From positions 166,001 through 230,000 of the forward strand of contig JAWDGP010008107.1 in the NCBI GenBank assembly GCA_033675545.1: a stretch of 64,000 nucleotides of DNA, read 5' to 3'. This stretch comes from Elysia crispata. Taxonomy: Eukaryota > Mollusca > Gastropoda > Plakobranchidae. The translations under genes were made by a program, and so were the position numbers. Shown piece by piece: positions 52,257-63,215 of the stretch (position 1 is its first letter; every line of letters starts with the position of its first letter). The notes below the pieces were generated by a model. The model had not been told where the DNA came from and searched no databases. It was given only the letters and a program-made list of their open reading frames with translations.

Positions 52257-52275
52257 TTCTCGGGTTCGGGCCACA

Positions 52276-52500
52276 CACTGCCTGACGTCAAGGTCATGGC
52301 CATACCTTTTTTTTTATTTTCCTCTTGCCTGACATAGTCTGATAATCATGCAAAAAGGCCTGAAAACACCTCTTTGTGCAAGAGCTATATCGAACAACAA
52401 ATAAACAAGTAAGATAATATAAACAGAAGAATACTTAGGACGATGTAATCCAAATGCGCCTACATTATAATTGATGTTTTGAAATGTAAAATTCCATCCA
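52276..52500. other. Unique AT-rich DNA
   Basis: No gene or repeat recognised. Confidence 0.5.
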
Positions 52501-52513
52501 GACCAAACCTCAC

Positions 52514-52568
52514 GTGGTTAAAATTTCTGATTTTCACATAGTTGGCCTGGATTTGATTCCCAGGATGG
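52514..52568 (+). pseudogene. 5'-truncated tRNA-Glu-derived relic
   Basis: Aligned without gaps to positions 15-69 of the intact tRNA-Glu, 41 of 55 bases match, including GTGGTTA, TTTCAC (with anticodon TTC retained) and GATTCCC. The first 14 positions, including most of the A box, do not match. Its 3' end begins the tandem array at 52555-52810. Confidence 0.7.
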
Positions 52569-52810
52569 TTACCTCTACACAGCAGAGTTATTACAACTCG
52601 CTGGGCTGGAAGGTTTTATTTAGTCTTCAACAATTCAATTCCCAGGATGGTTACCTCTACACAGCAGCAGACTTATTACAACTCGCTGGGTTGGATGGTT
52701 TTATTTAGTCTTCAACAATTCGATTCCCAGGATGGTTACCTCTACACAGCAGACTTATTACAACTCGGTGGGCTGGAAGGTTTTATTTAGTCTCTAACAA
52801 GTCGATACCC
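52555..52810. repeat. 82-85-bp tandem repeat, three copies, seeded by tRNA-Glu 3' end
   Basis: CAGGATGGTTACCTCTACAC starts at 52561, 52643 and 52728 (82 and 85 bp). Each copy is preceded by ATTCCC or GATTCCC, the B-box side of the tRNA relic. Confidence 0.9.
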
Positions 52811-52811
52811 C

Positions 52812-53017
52812 CATCCTATCTCCTTTTTTCCCACTAAAATATTTCTTTTAGTTCTTATATTCTTCTACTTTTACTTCTCAAACAGCCACCCTCGTACCCT
52901 AAATGATATATGATTTTTCCAAACACTTCTAACGTACCATCTCTTTCCCAAAAGCATAAAGTTGGTTTTCTTTAATTTCATTATTTACGGTTTCAGCCAA
53001 TTAAAATCGAAAATTTG

Positions 53018-53050
<33 letters not shown>

Positions 53051-53477
53051 AACAAACCTAAGCACTTAGTGAGACGGGCGTTGAAAAAGAAATATGCCTT
53101 TTAAAATGTCCCCAAATATCTAGAATCAATAATAGTGAAAAAAGTATTATTAGGCAAGTTGTATTGAAAGTGTAAAAGCACGGAAAGTGGAAAACAGACG
53201 AGTCGACAGCAAAACTAACATCGTTATTGATATCGGCAGTTTTTATCAACACATTCCGAAGAATCTCAGTTGGAGTCTGTGCTAACTTGTTTGCCTTTTC
53301 GATACAACTAATCTAGCTCGGTTTGGGTAATAATCGTATCGGTTCAAATTAATCGCTAGCAACCATTCCGCACCGAGATATTCGAGAGCTGGATATAACG
53401 TCGATATTTACAGTACCGTGGTGAGTCGGATTCGAGAACCGGTCTAAACTTACAGATACGATTTGGATTCGAGCAAC
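52812..53477. other. Unique AT-rich DNA with A27 run
   Basis: A run near 53019-53045. A minus-strand frame at 53058-53252 is hydrophobic and AT-rich; not supported. Confidence 0.45.
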
Positions 53478-54003
53478 AGTCTGATTGTACCCATCACCAA
53501 TAAGCTGGTCTAGCATCAGACTGTCTGATTGTACCCATCACCAATAAGCTGGTCTAGCATCAGACTGTCTGATTGTACCCATCACCAATAAGCTGGTCTA
53601 GCATCAGACTGTCTGATTGTACCCATAACCAATAAGCTGGTCTAGCAACAGTCTGTCTGATTGTACCCATAACTAATAAGCTGGTCTAGCAACAGTCTGT
53701 CTGATTGTACCCATAACCAATAAGCTGGTCTAGCAACAGTCTGTCTGATTGTACCCATAACCAATAAGCTGGTCTAGCATCAGACTGTCTGATTGTACCC
53801 ATAACCAATAAGCTGGTCTAGCAACAGACAGTCTGATTGTACCCATCACCAATAAGCTGGTCTAGCAACAGACAGTCTGATTGTACCCATAACCAATAAG
53901 CTGGTCTAGCAACAGACAGTCTGATTGTACCCATCACCAATAAGCTGGTCTAGCAACAGTCTGTCTGATTGTACCCATCACCAATAAGCTGGTCTAGCAT
54001 CAT
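53478..54003. repeat. 44-bp minisatellite, 12 copies
   Basis: CTGATTGTACCCATCACCAA plus TAAGCTGGTCTAGCATCAGACTGT repeats at 44-bp spacing from 53481, with CAGACTGT/CAGTCTGT/CAGACAGT variants distributed in runs. Confidence 0.95.
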
Positions 54004-54065
54004 ATCTGGCGCTATGAAACAAGCGCTTACCACTGGTAGAATCCTCGAGAAGAGCCAGTACTCAC

Positions 54066-54165
54066 AATTCCTTGGTAGGCAGATATAGTGTTTGCACGGG
54101 GAAAGAACCGTGTCGATCCGGATACACCAGAGTGCCGTCCACCCCAGTGACACAATAGTTTCTGT
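54066..54165 (-). CDS. Candidate exon B of a minus-strand gene, unrecognised
   Basis: Acceptor CGTTTCTCATTAG, 100 nt, donor GTGAGT (consensus). Frame reads RNYCVTGVDGTLVYPDRHG and ends LYLPTKE. Start phase 1 joins exon A (55096-55178) and end phase 2 joins exon C. All three minus frames are open across this stretch, so the open frame itself is weak evidence. Confidence 0.25.
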
Positions 54166-54466
54166 CTAATGAGAAACGGCCGACAAAAACATGTCTCACC
54201 GAACAACAAATTGCAATCTTCAAAAACGACAGGCGACAATTAAATTTAATGAAGAATAATTATTCTGAAATCAGTGCCATGTTGCCATTCATTTTTTTTT
54301 TATACTCGAGTTGACATCTCAGTCCACTTGTCTAACCTGTCACTAAACCGAGGTTCAAACTTCAGTGTGATTGGCTCTAAGCATCACGTGACACGGAGAT
54401 ATATCCATACGAATACCGAACCTTGCAATCAACACCGCGATAACCTATGACGCAATCACGTAGAGA

Positions 54467-54687
54467 TAGAGAGAGAGAGAGATATATAGACAGAGATAGC
54501 GAGAGAGATAGGGAGAGAGAGAGGGAGAGAGTGGGAGAGAGAGAGGAAGAGAGATAGAGAGAGATAGGGAGAGAGAGAGAGGGGGGGAAAGAGAGAGATA
54601 GAGATAGAGACAAAGAGAAATATATAGAAAGGGAGATAGAGAGAGAGTTAGAGAGAGATAGGGAGAGACAGGGAGAGAAAGAGAGGG

Positions 54688-54731
<44 letters not shown>

Positions 54732-55070
54732 AAGAGAGAGATAGAGATAGAGACAAAGAGAGAGAGATGGAGAGAGATAAAGAGAGATAGGGAGAAAGAG
54801 GGAGAGAGAGGGAGATAGAGAGAGAGTCAGAGAGAGATAGAGAGAGATTTATAGAGAGAGATAGAGAGAGATAGGGGAGAGAGAGGGAGGGAGAAAGTGG
54901 GAGAGAGAGAGGGAGAGAGAGATAGACAGAGATAGACAGAGATAGCGAGAGATAGGAGGGAGAGATAGAGGGAGAGAGAGTGGGAGAGAAAGAGGATAGA
55001 GAGAGACAGAGAAATAGGGAGAGAGAGAGGGAGAGAGAGAAAGAGAGAGAGAGAGAGACAAAGAGAGATT
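54467..55070. repeat. GA/GATA/GGGA degenerate purine field
   Basis: 600 bp of imperfect AGAGAGATAGGGAGAG units with partial periodicity and no perfect core above about 40 bp. Confidence 0.92.
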
Positions 55071-55095
55071 AGGAAGCCCCGAGCCCGTCGCTTAC

Positions 55096-55178
55096 CGCTC
55101 CCCGTCAGGCTAACAACCAAACCTTGGGTCCTGCCCTCGCAAACTCTCTTATCTTTCATGCCGAGTCGATAAATTAAA
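55096..55178 (-). CDS. Candidate exon A of a minus-strand gene, unrecognised
   Basis: Acceptor ACCTGCAAGTAG, 83 nt, donor GTAAGC. Frame reads LIYRLGMKDKRVCEGRTQG and ends VVSLTGS with phase 1, compatible with exon B. Low confidence. No exon further upstream was found. Confidence 0.25.
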
Positions 55179-55406
55179 CTACTTGCAGGTCACAACAATC
55201 AAATAAAACAGATAATAAGCTGCTTAACTCACGTGATGCCAAGCGAGTGATGATAATCTCTACCCACAATTCAGAGAGGCTTCTCCTCTCCACCAGGACA
55301 CCGAGCCAATACTAATCACATACTGAAGATCACTTTTGTTTTTATTTATTTATTTATTTAGTGTTTTTTTTTGACATATAATATTCTATGAAAACAAGGC
55401 CAGAAG

Positions 55407-55478
55407 TCTTAAGTAGTGTAGTGTTTAGAATATCGGATATTCACCAACGTGGCTTAGGTTCTATTACCCGCATGAAAA
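55407..55478 (+). pseudogene. Diverged tRNA-Glu-like relic
   Basis: A gapless 72-nt alignment to tRNA-Glu gives 48 of 72 identities. TTC at the anticodon and TTCACC are kept. The stems are destroyed. It shares substitutions with the relic at 56221 (G29, A31, C42, A50, A60, C63 in tRNA numbering from the 5' end). Confidence 0.6.
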
Positions 55479-55499
55479 TATTCTTAGTACTACTATCAC

Positions 55500-56130
<631 letters not shown>

Positions 56131-56220
56131 ACTTGCCATATAATTTGGACGTCTAACATCTTTCCTTTTTTTTACTTTATTTTATTTATTTTTCTTTCTT
56201 TAGTTGGTCCCAAAAAAGAG

Positions 56221-56292
56221 TCTCAGGTGGTCGAGTGGTTAGGATTCTGGACTTTCACCCACGCGGCCCAGGTTCACTTACCCTCATAGACA
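56221..56292 (+). pseudogene. tRNA-Glu pseudogene
   Basis: A gapless alignment with the intact gene gives 56 of 72 identities. The A-box region is nearly intact, but the anticodon stem, T arm and acceptor stem are broken and the B box reads GGTTCACTTAC. The anticodon TTC is kept. A TTTT lies 5 nt downstream. Confidence 0.85.
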
Positions 56293-56299
56293 CACCTTT

Positions 56300-56680
56300 T
56301 CGTCCTGTCTATGCAAGTTCAGTGTCCTTATTTCTTTTTTACTTTTTTTTTCTTTTTCTTTTACTTTTTTATCATCCACTATCTAACCTAATGCAAAGTG
56401 ATAGCTAAAGTCAGTATACGAAGCCAAGCCAATTGAGATGCTACTCTCCTACTCCAGTGCATGAGCTTCTTCAAACATCACAGTACTATACGGACTAATT
56501 GTATATATAGTACTCTGGTCTCAGCACTCACTTCGCAAAGAAACTCTCCACTACTAGCGTGCACTACCAACTCTCCACTAACTGGCCTATATTTGTATAA
56601 CCATCGTAAGCCAAGAGACACTTAAGAGAGAAAAAGAGAGAGATTGACATAGTAATATTACAATACTTAGTCTAAATCAA
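56300..56680. other. Unique DNA, no gene recognised
   Basis: T-rich spacer between the pseudogene and the second intact tRNA. Confidence 0.5.
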
Positions 56681-56681
56681 G

Positions 56682-56753
56682 TCCCATGTGGTCTAGTGGT
56701 TAGGATTCCTGGCTTTCACCCAGGCGGCCCGGGTTCGATTCCCGGCATGGGAA
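56682..56753 (+). tRNA. tRNA-Glu (anticodon TTC), second copy
   Basis: Base-for-base identical to the gene at 51056-51127: acceptor TCCCATG/CATGGGA, anticodon TTC at 56715-56717, A and B boxes intact, same orientation. The first downstream bases (ACAATTT) also match. Upstream flanks differ beyond about 3 nt (AAG). Identity suggests a recent duplication or gene conversion. Confidence 0.97.
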
Positions 56754-56756
56754 CAA

Positions 56757-56764
56757 TTTTTTTT
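56757..56764 (+). terminator. Pol III T8 terminator of tRNA-Glu copy 2
   Basis: Eight T residues starting 4 nt after the discriminator base. Confidence 0.88.
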
Positions 56765-56769
56765 CTCAA

Positions 56770-57200
56770 TGTCCGATAATCATATTAATAGCCTAAGATC
56801 ATCCTGGTATGAACGGGTAAAAATCGGACAAAACTTTTCAGAGATGATTTCTTGTTTTTCCAGGTTGTTTCCCCGCTTCCATCCACCAGTCTATCTCTAT
56901 TTCCACCTCTTGTTTATCCTCCTGGGTTTTAACATCTCTCACCTCCTCCCGTCCAGTTCAACATCCTCCAACTGTTTCAAATTTCCCTCTTTATCTTTTA
57001 GACTAAACCAAGGGAAATCTGGAAATGCATTTGAAAGTTATGAATGTATAAAACCTAATTGAACCTTGTATTTTCTTCGATAATCTGTTTCTCTATATTT
57101 AAAATTCTAATAGATCATGCGACACTCAAAACTAATTTTCAATGTAAAATTTCTACATTGCTTAAATAATTTCAATTGTATTTTCTGTATCTTTGCAGCC

Positions 57201-57205
<5 letters not shown>
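56770..57205. other. Unique AT-rich DNA, no gene recognised
   Basis: A plus-strand frame of 97 codons is open but unrecognised and AT-rich. Confidence 0.4.

Positions 57206-57207
<2 letters not shown>

Positions 57208-57292
<85 letters not shown>
57208..57292. repeat. (CT)n microsatellite
   Basis: About 85 bp of perfect CT. Confidence 0.96.
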
Positions 57293-57299
<7 letters not shown>

Positions 57300-57417
57300 G
57301 ACTATATTGAAGATCCCTCGCCCCCCTCCCTTTCATTGTTATGTTGTCTAGTGTGGAGTTACCTGAGTGTATTCATTCCTATCGTAACAACCTTCTCTTT
57401 ACAACAGAGAACCTACA

Positions 57418-57472
57418 ACCTCCACCACCACCACCACCACCACCATCAGCAGTAGCAGCAGCAGCAGCAGCT
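57418..57472. repeat. (CAC)n-(CAG)n compound triplet repeat
   Basis: CCACCACCACCACCACCA followed by CAGCAGTAGCAGCAGCAG. Confidence 0.93.
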
Positions 57473-57474
57473 CA

Positions 57475-58315
57475 ACTCAGCGCCAGCTGACCATCATCCC
57501 CTAGGCTGCTGACCAACTCCCCCTCCCCCTCCGCTGCAGCTCACCGAGTGCCCGAGGACACTCCACCCCCAGGGATTTGACCAGTGTCCAGTGATGGATC
57601 TAAACTAGTGGTCTACTCAGCTGACCACCTACTAGGATTGTCGCTTTGTCCGAAGTTATGGATGGCTTTCCTGTCTCATTTTAGACTTTCAAAAGCTTTA
57701 GGTGTGTCATTGGAACAGTAAGAAAGAGGGGAGGAGGGGAGACGAAAAGGGAGAGACAGAGGTAAAAGAAAAAACGCTGCGCCTTTCACCAAGGACACAA
57801 CAGCGGCGCATGGCTCAGAACTAGACCCAGTGCTCGAAGTCACGAGTGCTTGATTTTCTGACGACTTTGCTGTAAAAATTCATATGAACATTACAGATTG
57901 TAAAGACATAATTCAACTCTTAAAAAGACGTGTAGAGAAAAAAATGTCAATTCGATCTCGAACGTAAGTGAGCAAATCGGAAGAAAGCATAGCCGTTAAC
58001 TTTTATGAATTATACCCAAAGTGGTCTATAGAGAGGATACCCCCATTCCAATTGGATGCCCATTTATTTCACTGATACCCCCCCCACACACACACACACC
58101 TTTTTTACCCCCATTCCCCGTCCTGTTAATTACATAATAGCACGAAGGGCAATGGTGGTATTATAAATGCAACCATTTTGTGTACTCTTAGATCTCTGCA
58201 TTGTGGTATAAAACAAATGGATATTGCTAAAGTATTAAGATTGTAAATAATTTTGAAGAGCTCTGAGAGAATAGAGCCGGATTAAAGTCCTAAATTAAGC
58301 AGAGTTTAGACACGT
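57475..58315. other. Unique DNA, no gene recognised
   Basis: GC-richer 57475-57640, then AT-rich with a short CA run at about 58084-58098. Confidence 0.4.
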
Positions 58316-58815
58316 CGAAGGAACAGGTTTACTGTGTCTAAAACATAAACAGACTTAATGTGTCTAAAGCATAAATAGACTTATTGTGTCTATAACAAGA
58401 ACAGACTTAATGTCTCTAAAACATAAACAGACTTAATATGTCTAAAGCATAAATAGACTTATTGTGTCCATAACAAGAACAGACTTAATGTATCTAAAAC
58501 ATAAACAGACTTAATGTGTCTAAAATATAAACAGACTTAATGTGTCTAAAACAAGAACAGACTTAATGTGTCTAAAGCATAAATAGACTTAATGTGTCTA
58601 AAACAAGAACAGACTTAATGTGTCTAAAACAAGAACAGAGTTAATGTGTCTAAAACATAAACAGACTTAATGTGTCTAAAACAAGAACAGACTTAATGAG
58701 TCTAAAGCATAAATAGACTTAATGTGCCTAAAACATAAACAGACTTAATGTGTCTAAAACAAGAACAGACTTAATGTGTCTAAAACATAAACAGACTTAA
58801 TGTGTCTAAAACAAA
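58316..58815. repeat. 26-bp minisatellite, about 19 copies
   Basis: AACAGACTTAATGTGTCTAA plus AACATA repeats at 26 bp (58504, 58530). AACATA and ACAAGA variants alternate. Each unit holds AGAC...GTCT dyad symmetry. Confidence 0.95.
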
Positions 58816-59690
58816 AGTTAAAGTTTATCAGAATTAGCTGCATAATGTCGAACTTTACATGATCTAAAGGAGATTTGAACATTTGGTTGATTGAACATTT
58901 TAGAAGCCCATTTCACTATTTCAGATTTCCAACTGTGAACATCTCAATTAAATTCTTATACCTATTTTATAAAAAGAAAACCTTAAAGCTAATAACATGG
59001 AGTTTAGGTAAACTGCATCAGAGTAACAAGAGTCGTCACTTCTTTTTGCAGGTTCAACCAAATTATTTTATGCATTTCAAGATATTAAGTTCGCATGACC
59101 TCGTCACCTCCCCAACCTTGCCATGAAGGTGTCTCCATAAGGCCTGGTGGTCTTCGTCAGGCTCCAGTGTAAAATTAAAGAAAAAAACCATTTCCCTTCT
59201 TTCTTTGTATGGTTAAAAAGTATAACAGTTACAAAAATTATGTTAAACTCCCTATCATCTTCGCCACTGCATATTCACCATAACGTGACCTAGATCTATA
59301 ATCCTAGAGGAAAAGTTGACACAAAATTGGATTTTTCTCCTAGAATATATTTTATTTCTTTTTTGGGACGCAGGAAATCTGGCTATTGATCTTGAATAAA
59401 GTTTTGCAGTGTAAAGGCTATCACAAGCATAAGAATAGGGTGAATCCTCCATTGTGAGCGGGTAATCATGTGTGTGTTAGCAATCTAGAACCAATGAGAA
59501 GTCTTCTCGGTATAGTAGAGTAATCCGTTTGAGGATTAGTTTTCAGTTCCGTTCTTCAGACTTCATTTTCTGTTTGGGAGGATCCAGTGGGACACTGAAG
59601 CCAAGGAATCATTTTATTTTTACACATAGACATTAACTAAGCAGTTATTCGCTAAGGAAGCGTTTTTATTTTGGCAGTATCAGTTCTTGT
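58816..59690. other. Unique AT-rich DNA, no gene recognised
   Basis: No repeats or domains that I can support. GCCTGGTGGTCTTCGTCAGG near 59140 is an isolated GC-rich motif. Confidence 0.4.
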
Positions 59691-59692
59691 CT

Positions 59693-59715
59693 TTGTCTGT
59701 CTGTCTGTCTATATG

Positions 59716-59784
<69 letters not shown>

Positions 59785-59785
59785 C
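59693..59785. repeat. (CTGT)n then (CT)n microsatellite
   Basis: Short CTGT start, then about 65 bp of CT. Confidence 0.95.
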
Positions 59786-60240
59786 TCTCTTTCTTTTTGT
59801 TTCTTATAAGAGGATATCACAATGCAAAAAGGGAAAGTTATTTAGCTTTTAAGGATAAAAATGAGACAGTGGGAATTCAATGCTCCATATACCTCCATAT
59901 TCTTTATTCTTCCATTCGTTCTCTCTTAACGAAACACTTTCCCCATCTTTCCCTCTGCCTCCACCCCAGACCCTCCTTAATGCCTAGCGTCACGCAATAC
60001 TGTCAGGGACTGAGAGCTCACAATAAGCTGCACTCAACACAGTGCGCATGCGTGCACTGTACAGGCCAGGCCTGGGGGACCCTCAGCTTCTCGGCACGAT
60101 GCCACGCTATCTGCTGTATGGTGGTACAGATGAGGAAACAATGAGGGATATATCTCTTAGCTGTGATTATAGCATCACCGGAAATAGAATCTGCAGCAAC
60201 AATGATCAGGGAAGAAGAGCAGCAGCAGGAACAGCAACAA
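59786..60240. other. Unique DNA, no gene recognised
   Basis: A TTTTTGTTTCTTATAAG acceptor-like site follows the CT array at about 59809, with an open frame downstream, but no domain was recognised. Confidence 0.35.
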
Positions 60241-60845
<605 letters not shown>

Positions 60846-61305
60846 CACTATTTCAACAACAGACTTAATTATCATTGCGAATCCAGTGAAAATTGCTTGC
60901 AAATGCAACATGTTTATAATTGAAGTGAATGTTTGTTTATTGATCAGCCGGAAACATTAGTCAAATCTGACGTCACCACAACCTTTCTTAATGTGCTGCT
61001 ATAAACAGCTGCTGAGCCTGTGATTAAAAAACGAAAGAAAGAAAGACGCGCACTACTTCATTCAGTTGTCTACAAGTTTGAGGACGAGGCTTAAGTACAT
61101 GTATACTGGTGTTCTGTACAGTAACATTGATTGGAGCTGATAGACAAACAGAGTAGAGAGAAGACAATGGTTGTTTCTTTGTGTATAAAAAAAAAACCTC
61201 TCTTAGTAAGAGTGAAGTCGAATGAAAGAGAGTAAGGGATATCGTAGCATGAGAAACTCAGTGCTAAAGGCTGGGTGAAAGAATGATAGAGAGAGAGAAA
61301 CACAC
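60846..61305. other. Unique DNA, no gene recognised
   Basis: No supported feature. Confidence 0.45.
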
Positions 61306-61309
61306 ACAC

Positions 61310-61428
61310 AGAAAGAAAAAAGAGAGAGAGCAAGAGAGACAAGCAGACAGATAGACAGACAGACAGAGAGAAGAGAGAGAGACAAGCAAACAGATAGACA
61401 GACAGACAGAGAGAAGAGAGAGAGACAA

Positions 61429-61469
<41 letters not shown>

Positions 61470-62122
61470 AGCAGACAGATAGACAGACAGACAGAGAGAG
61501 AGAGAGAGAGACAAGCAGACAGATAGACAGACAGACAGAGAGAAGAGAGAGAGACAAGCAGACAGATAGACAGACAGACAGACAGAGAGAAGAGAGAGAG
61601 ACAAGCAGACAGATAGACAGACAGACAGAGAGAAGAGAGAGAGACAAGCAGACAGATAGACAGACAGACAGAGAGAAGAGAGAGAGACAAGCAGACAGAT
61701 AGACAGACAGACAGAGAGAAGAGAGAGAGACAAGCAGACAGATAGACAGACAGACAGAGAGAAGAGAGAGAGACGAGCAGACAGATAGACAGACAGACAG
61801 AGAGAAGAGAGAGAGACAAGCAGACAGATAGACAGACAGACAGAGAGAAGAGAGAGAGACAAGCAGACAGATAGACAGACAGACAGAGAGAAGAGAGAGA
61901 GACAAGCAGACAGATAGACAGACAGACAGAGAGAGAGCGAGAGAGACAAGCAGACAGATAGACAGACAGACAGAGAGAAGAGAGAGAGACAAGCAGACAG
62001 ATAGACAGACAGACAGAGAGAAGAGAGAGAGAGACAAGCAGACAGATAGACAGACAGACAGAGAGAAGAGAGAGAGACAAGCAGACAGACAGACAGACAG
62101 ACAGACAGAGAGAAGAGAGAGG
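61310..62122. repeat. 43-bp minisatellite built from GA/GACA, about 18 copies
   Basis: GAGAGAAGAGAGAGAGACAA plus GCAGACAGATAGACAGACAGACA repeats at 43-bp spacing (61628, 61671), with a short (GA)n expansion at about 61435-61468. All minus-strand frames remain open, giving spurious frames up to 370 codons. Confidence 0.95.
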
Positions 62123-62124
62123 AT

Positions 62125-62720
62125 CAGAGCTAGAGAAAGGGTGAGAGTTTTTCAGAAGATGAAATTCAACAACTGTGATAGACAGAGGGCAGATAGTAAC
62201 CAAAAACTTAAAACTTCGTTTTTCAAATTTTTTAAAAGTTTTACTACTGGTGACAAAGGCATAATCCTGCTCAGTTTACACTTCTAGAAATGGTAACATT
62301 GCCTTTATAATCTCATATACTTTGAAATCTCTACAAACAGTGAGATTTTCATTTTAATCTCATATATTTTAAGACCTCTATAAATGAATGCATTGTCATT
62401 ATAATCTTGTAGACTTTTAAACCTCTACAAGTGGGGACAAAAACTGAAAGAAATATCATAACAAAATGGAACTGTAATATTACGCTCCTCCCCCCTCCCC
62501 CATCCCAAACCCTCCTCACGCACACACACCCTCAATTCTTCCCTCTCGTAACTCTCCTTTTCCCTACACCCATCCCATAAAGATCCCTCATACACACTGT
62601 TACATAAAAGTCTCTCACACACACGTGTAAGGCTCAGGGGACGAACAAAAGCCGGCGGGTCACGCAACATGAACACAGTGTGTTCGTGAACACCTGGGCG
62701 GCGCAGCGGCTCCTGAAGCC
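62125..62720. other. Unique DNA, no gene recognised
   Basis: Contains the perfect 15-bp dyad GAACACAGTGTGTTC at 62671-62685. Confidence 0.45.
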
Positions 62721-62723
62721 GGC

Positions 62724-62985
62724 AGGATCCTGACGGGGATCACAGATGATCCAGGCCGAGCTGAAAGTCCAGACTTTACAGGCGAGAGAGAGCCTCACTA
62801 GATAGATCAAGCGTTATCAAGCGACAAGACGTCACGTGATGGTACCCTTAACCGGATCCTTACAGGGATCACAGATGTTCCAGGCCGAGCTGAAAGTCCA
62901 GACTTTACAGGCGAGAGAGAGCCTCACTAGATAGATCAAGCGTTATCAAGCGACAAGAAGTCACGTGATGGTACCCTAAACCGGA
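62724..62985. repeat. 129-bp direct duplication
   Basis: GATCACAGATG plus CCAGGCCGAGCTGAAAGTCC starts at 62738 and 62867. The two copies are almost identical and include GTCACGTGATGGTACCCT. Confidence 0.93.
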
Positions 62986-63215
62986 TAATTTCGTTACAGA
63001 TATAGAGAATCAATGTATTAGCCGTCATTCAGAACACAGAGAGGAGGAACCAACAGCAGCGCCCGACCGGGGCTTGCTTGAGGTCTGATAATTATTATTA
63101 CATGCACTTAGTTTATACCAAATGAGCGAAAGACAAAAAAGAAATTAAGAAGTTATCAGTACCAGTGACGATAAGATTTTGTATACAAGGATAAGTAACA
63201 CAAATATTGTCCTTT
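62986..63215. other. Unique DNA
   Basis: No gene or repeat recognised. Confidence 0.5.

Noticed and set aside
57306-57330. Acceptor site after the CT array at 57208-57292
   Set aside because: No AG in a suitable position before stops in all frames.
61091-62203. 370-codon Ser/Leu/Cys-rich minus-strand frame
   Set aside because: Translation of the 43-bp GA/GACA minisatellite.
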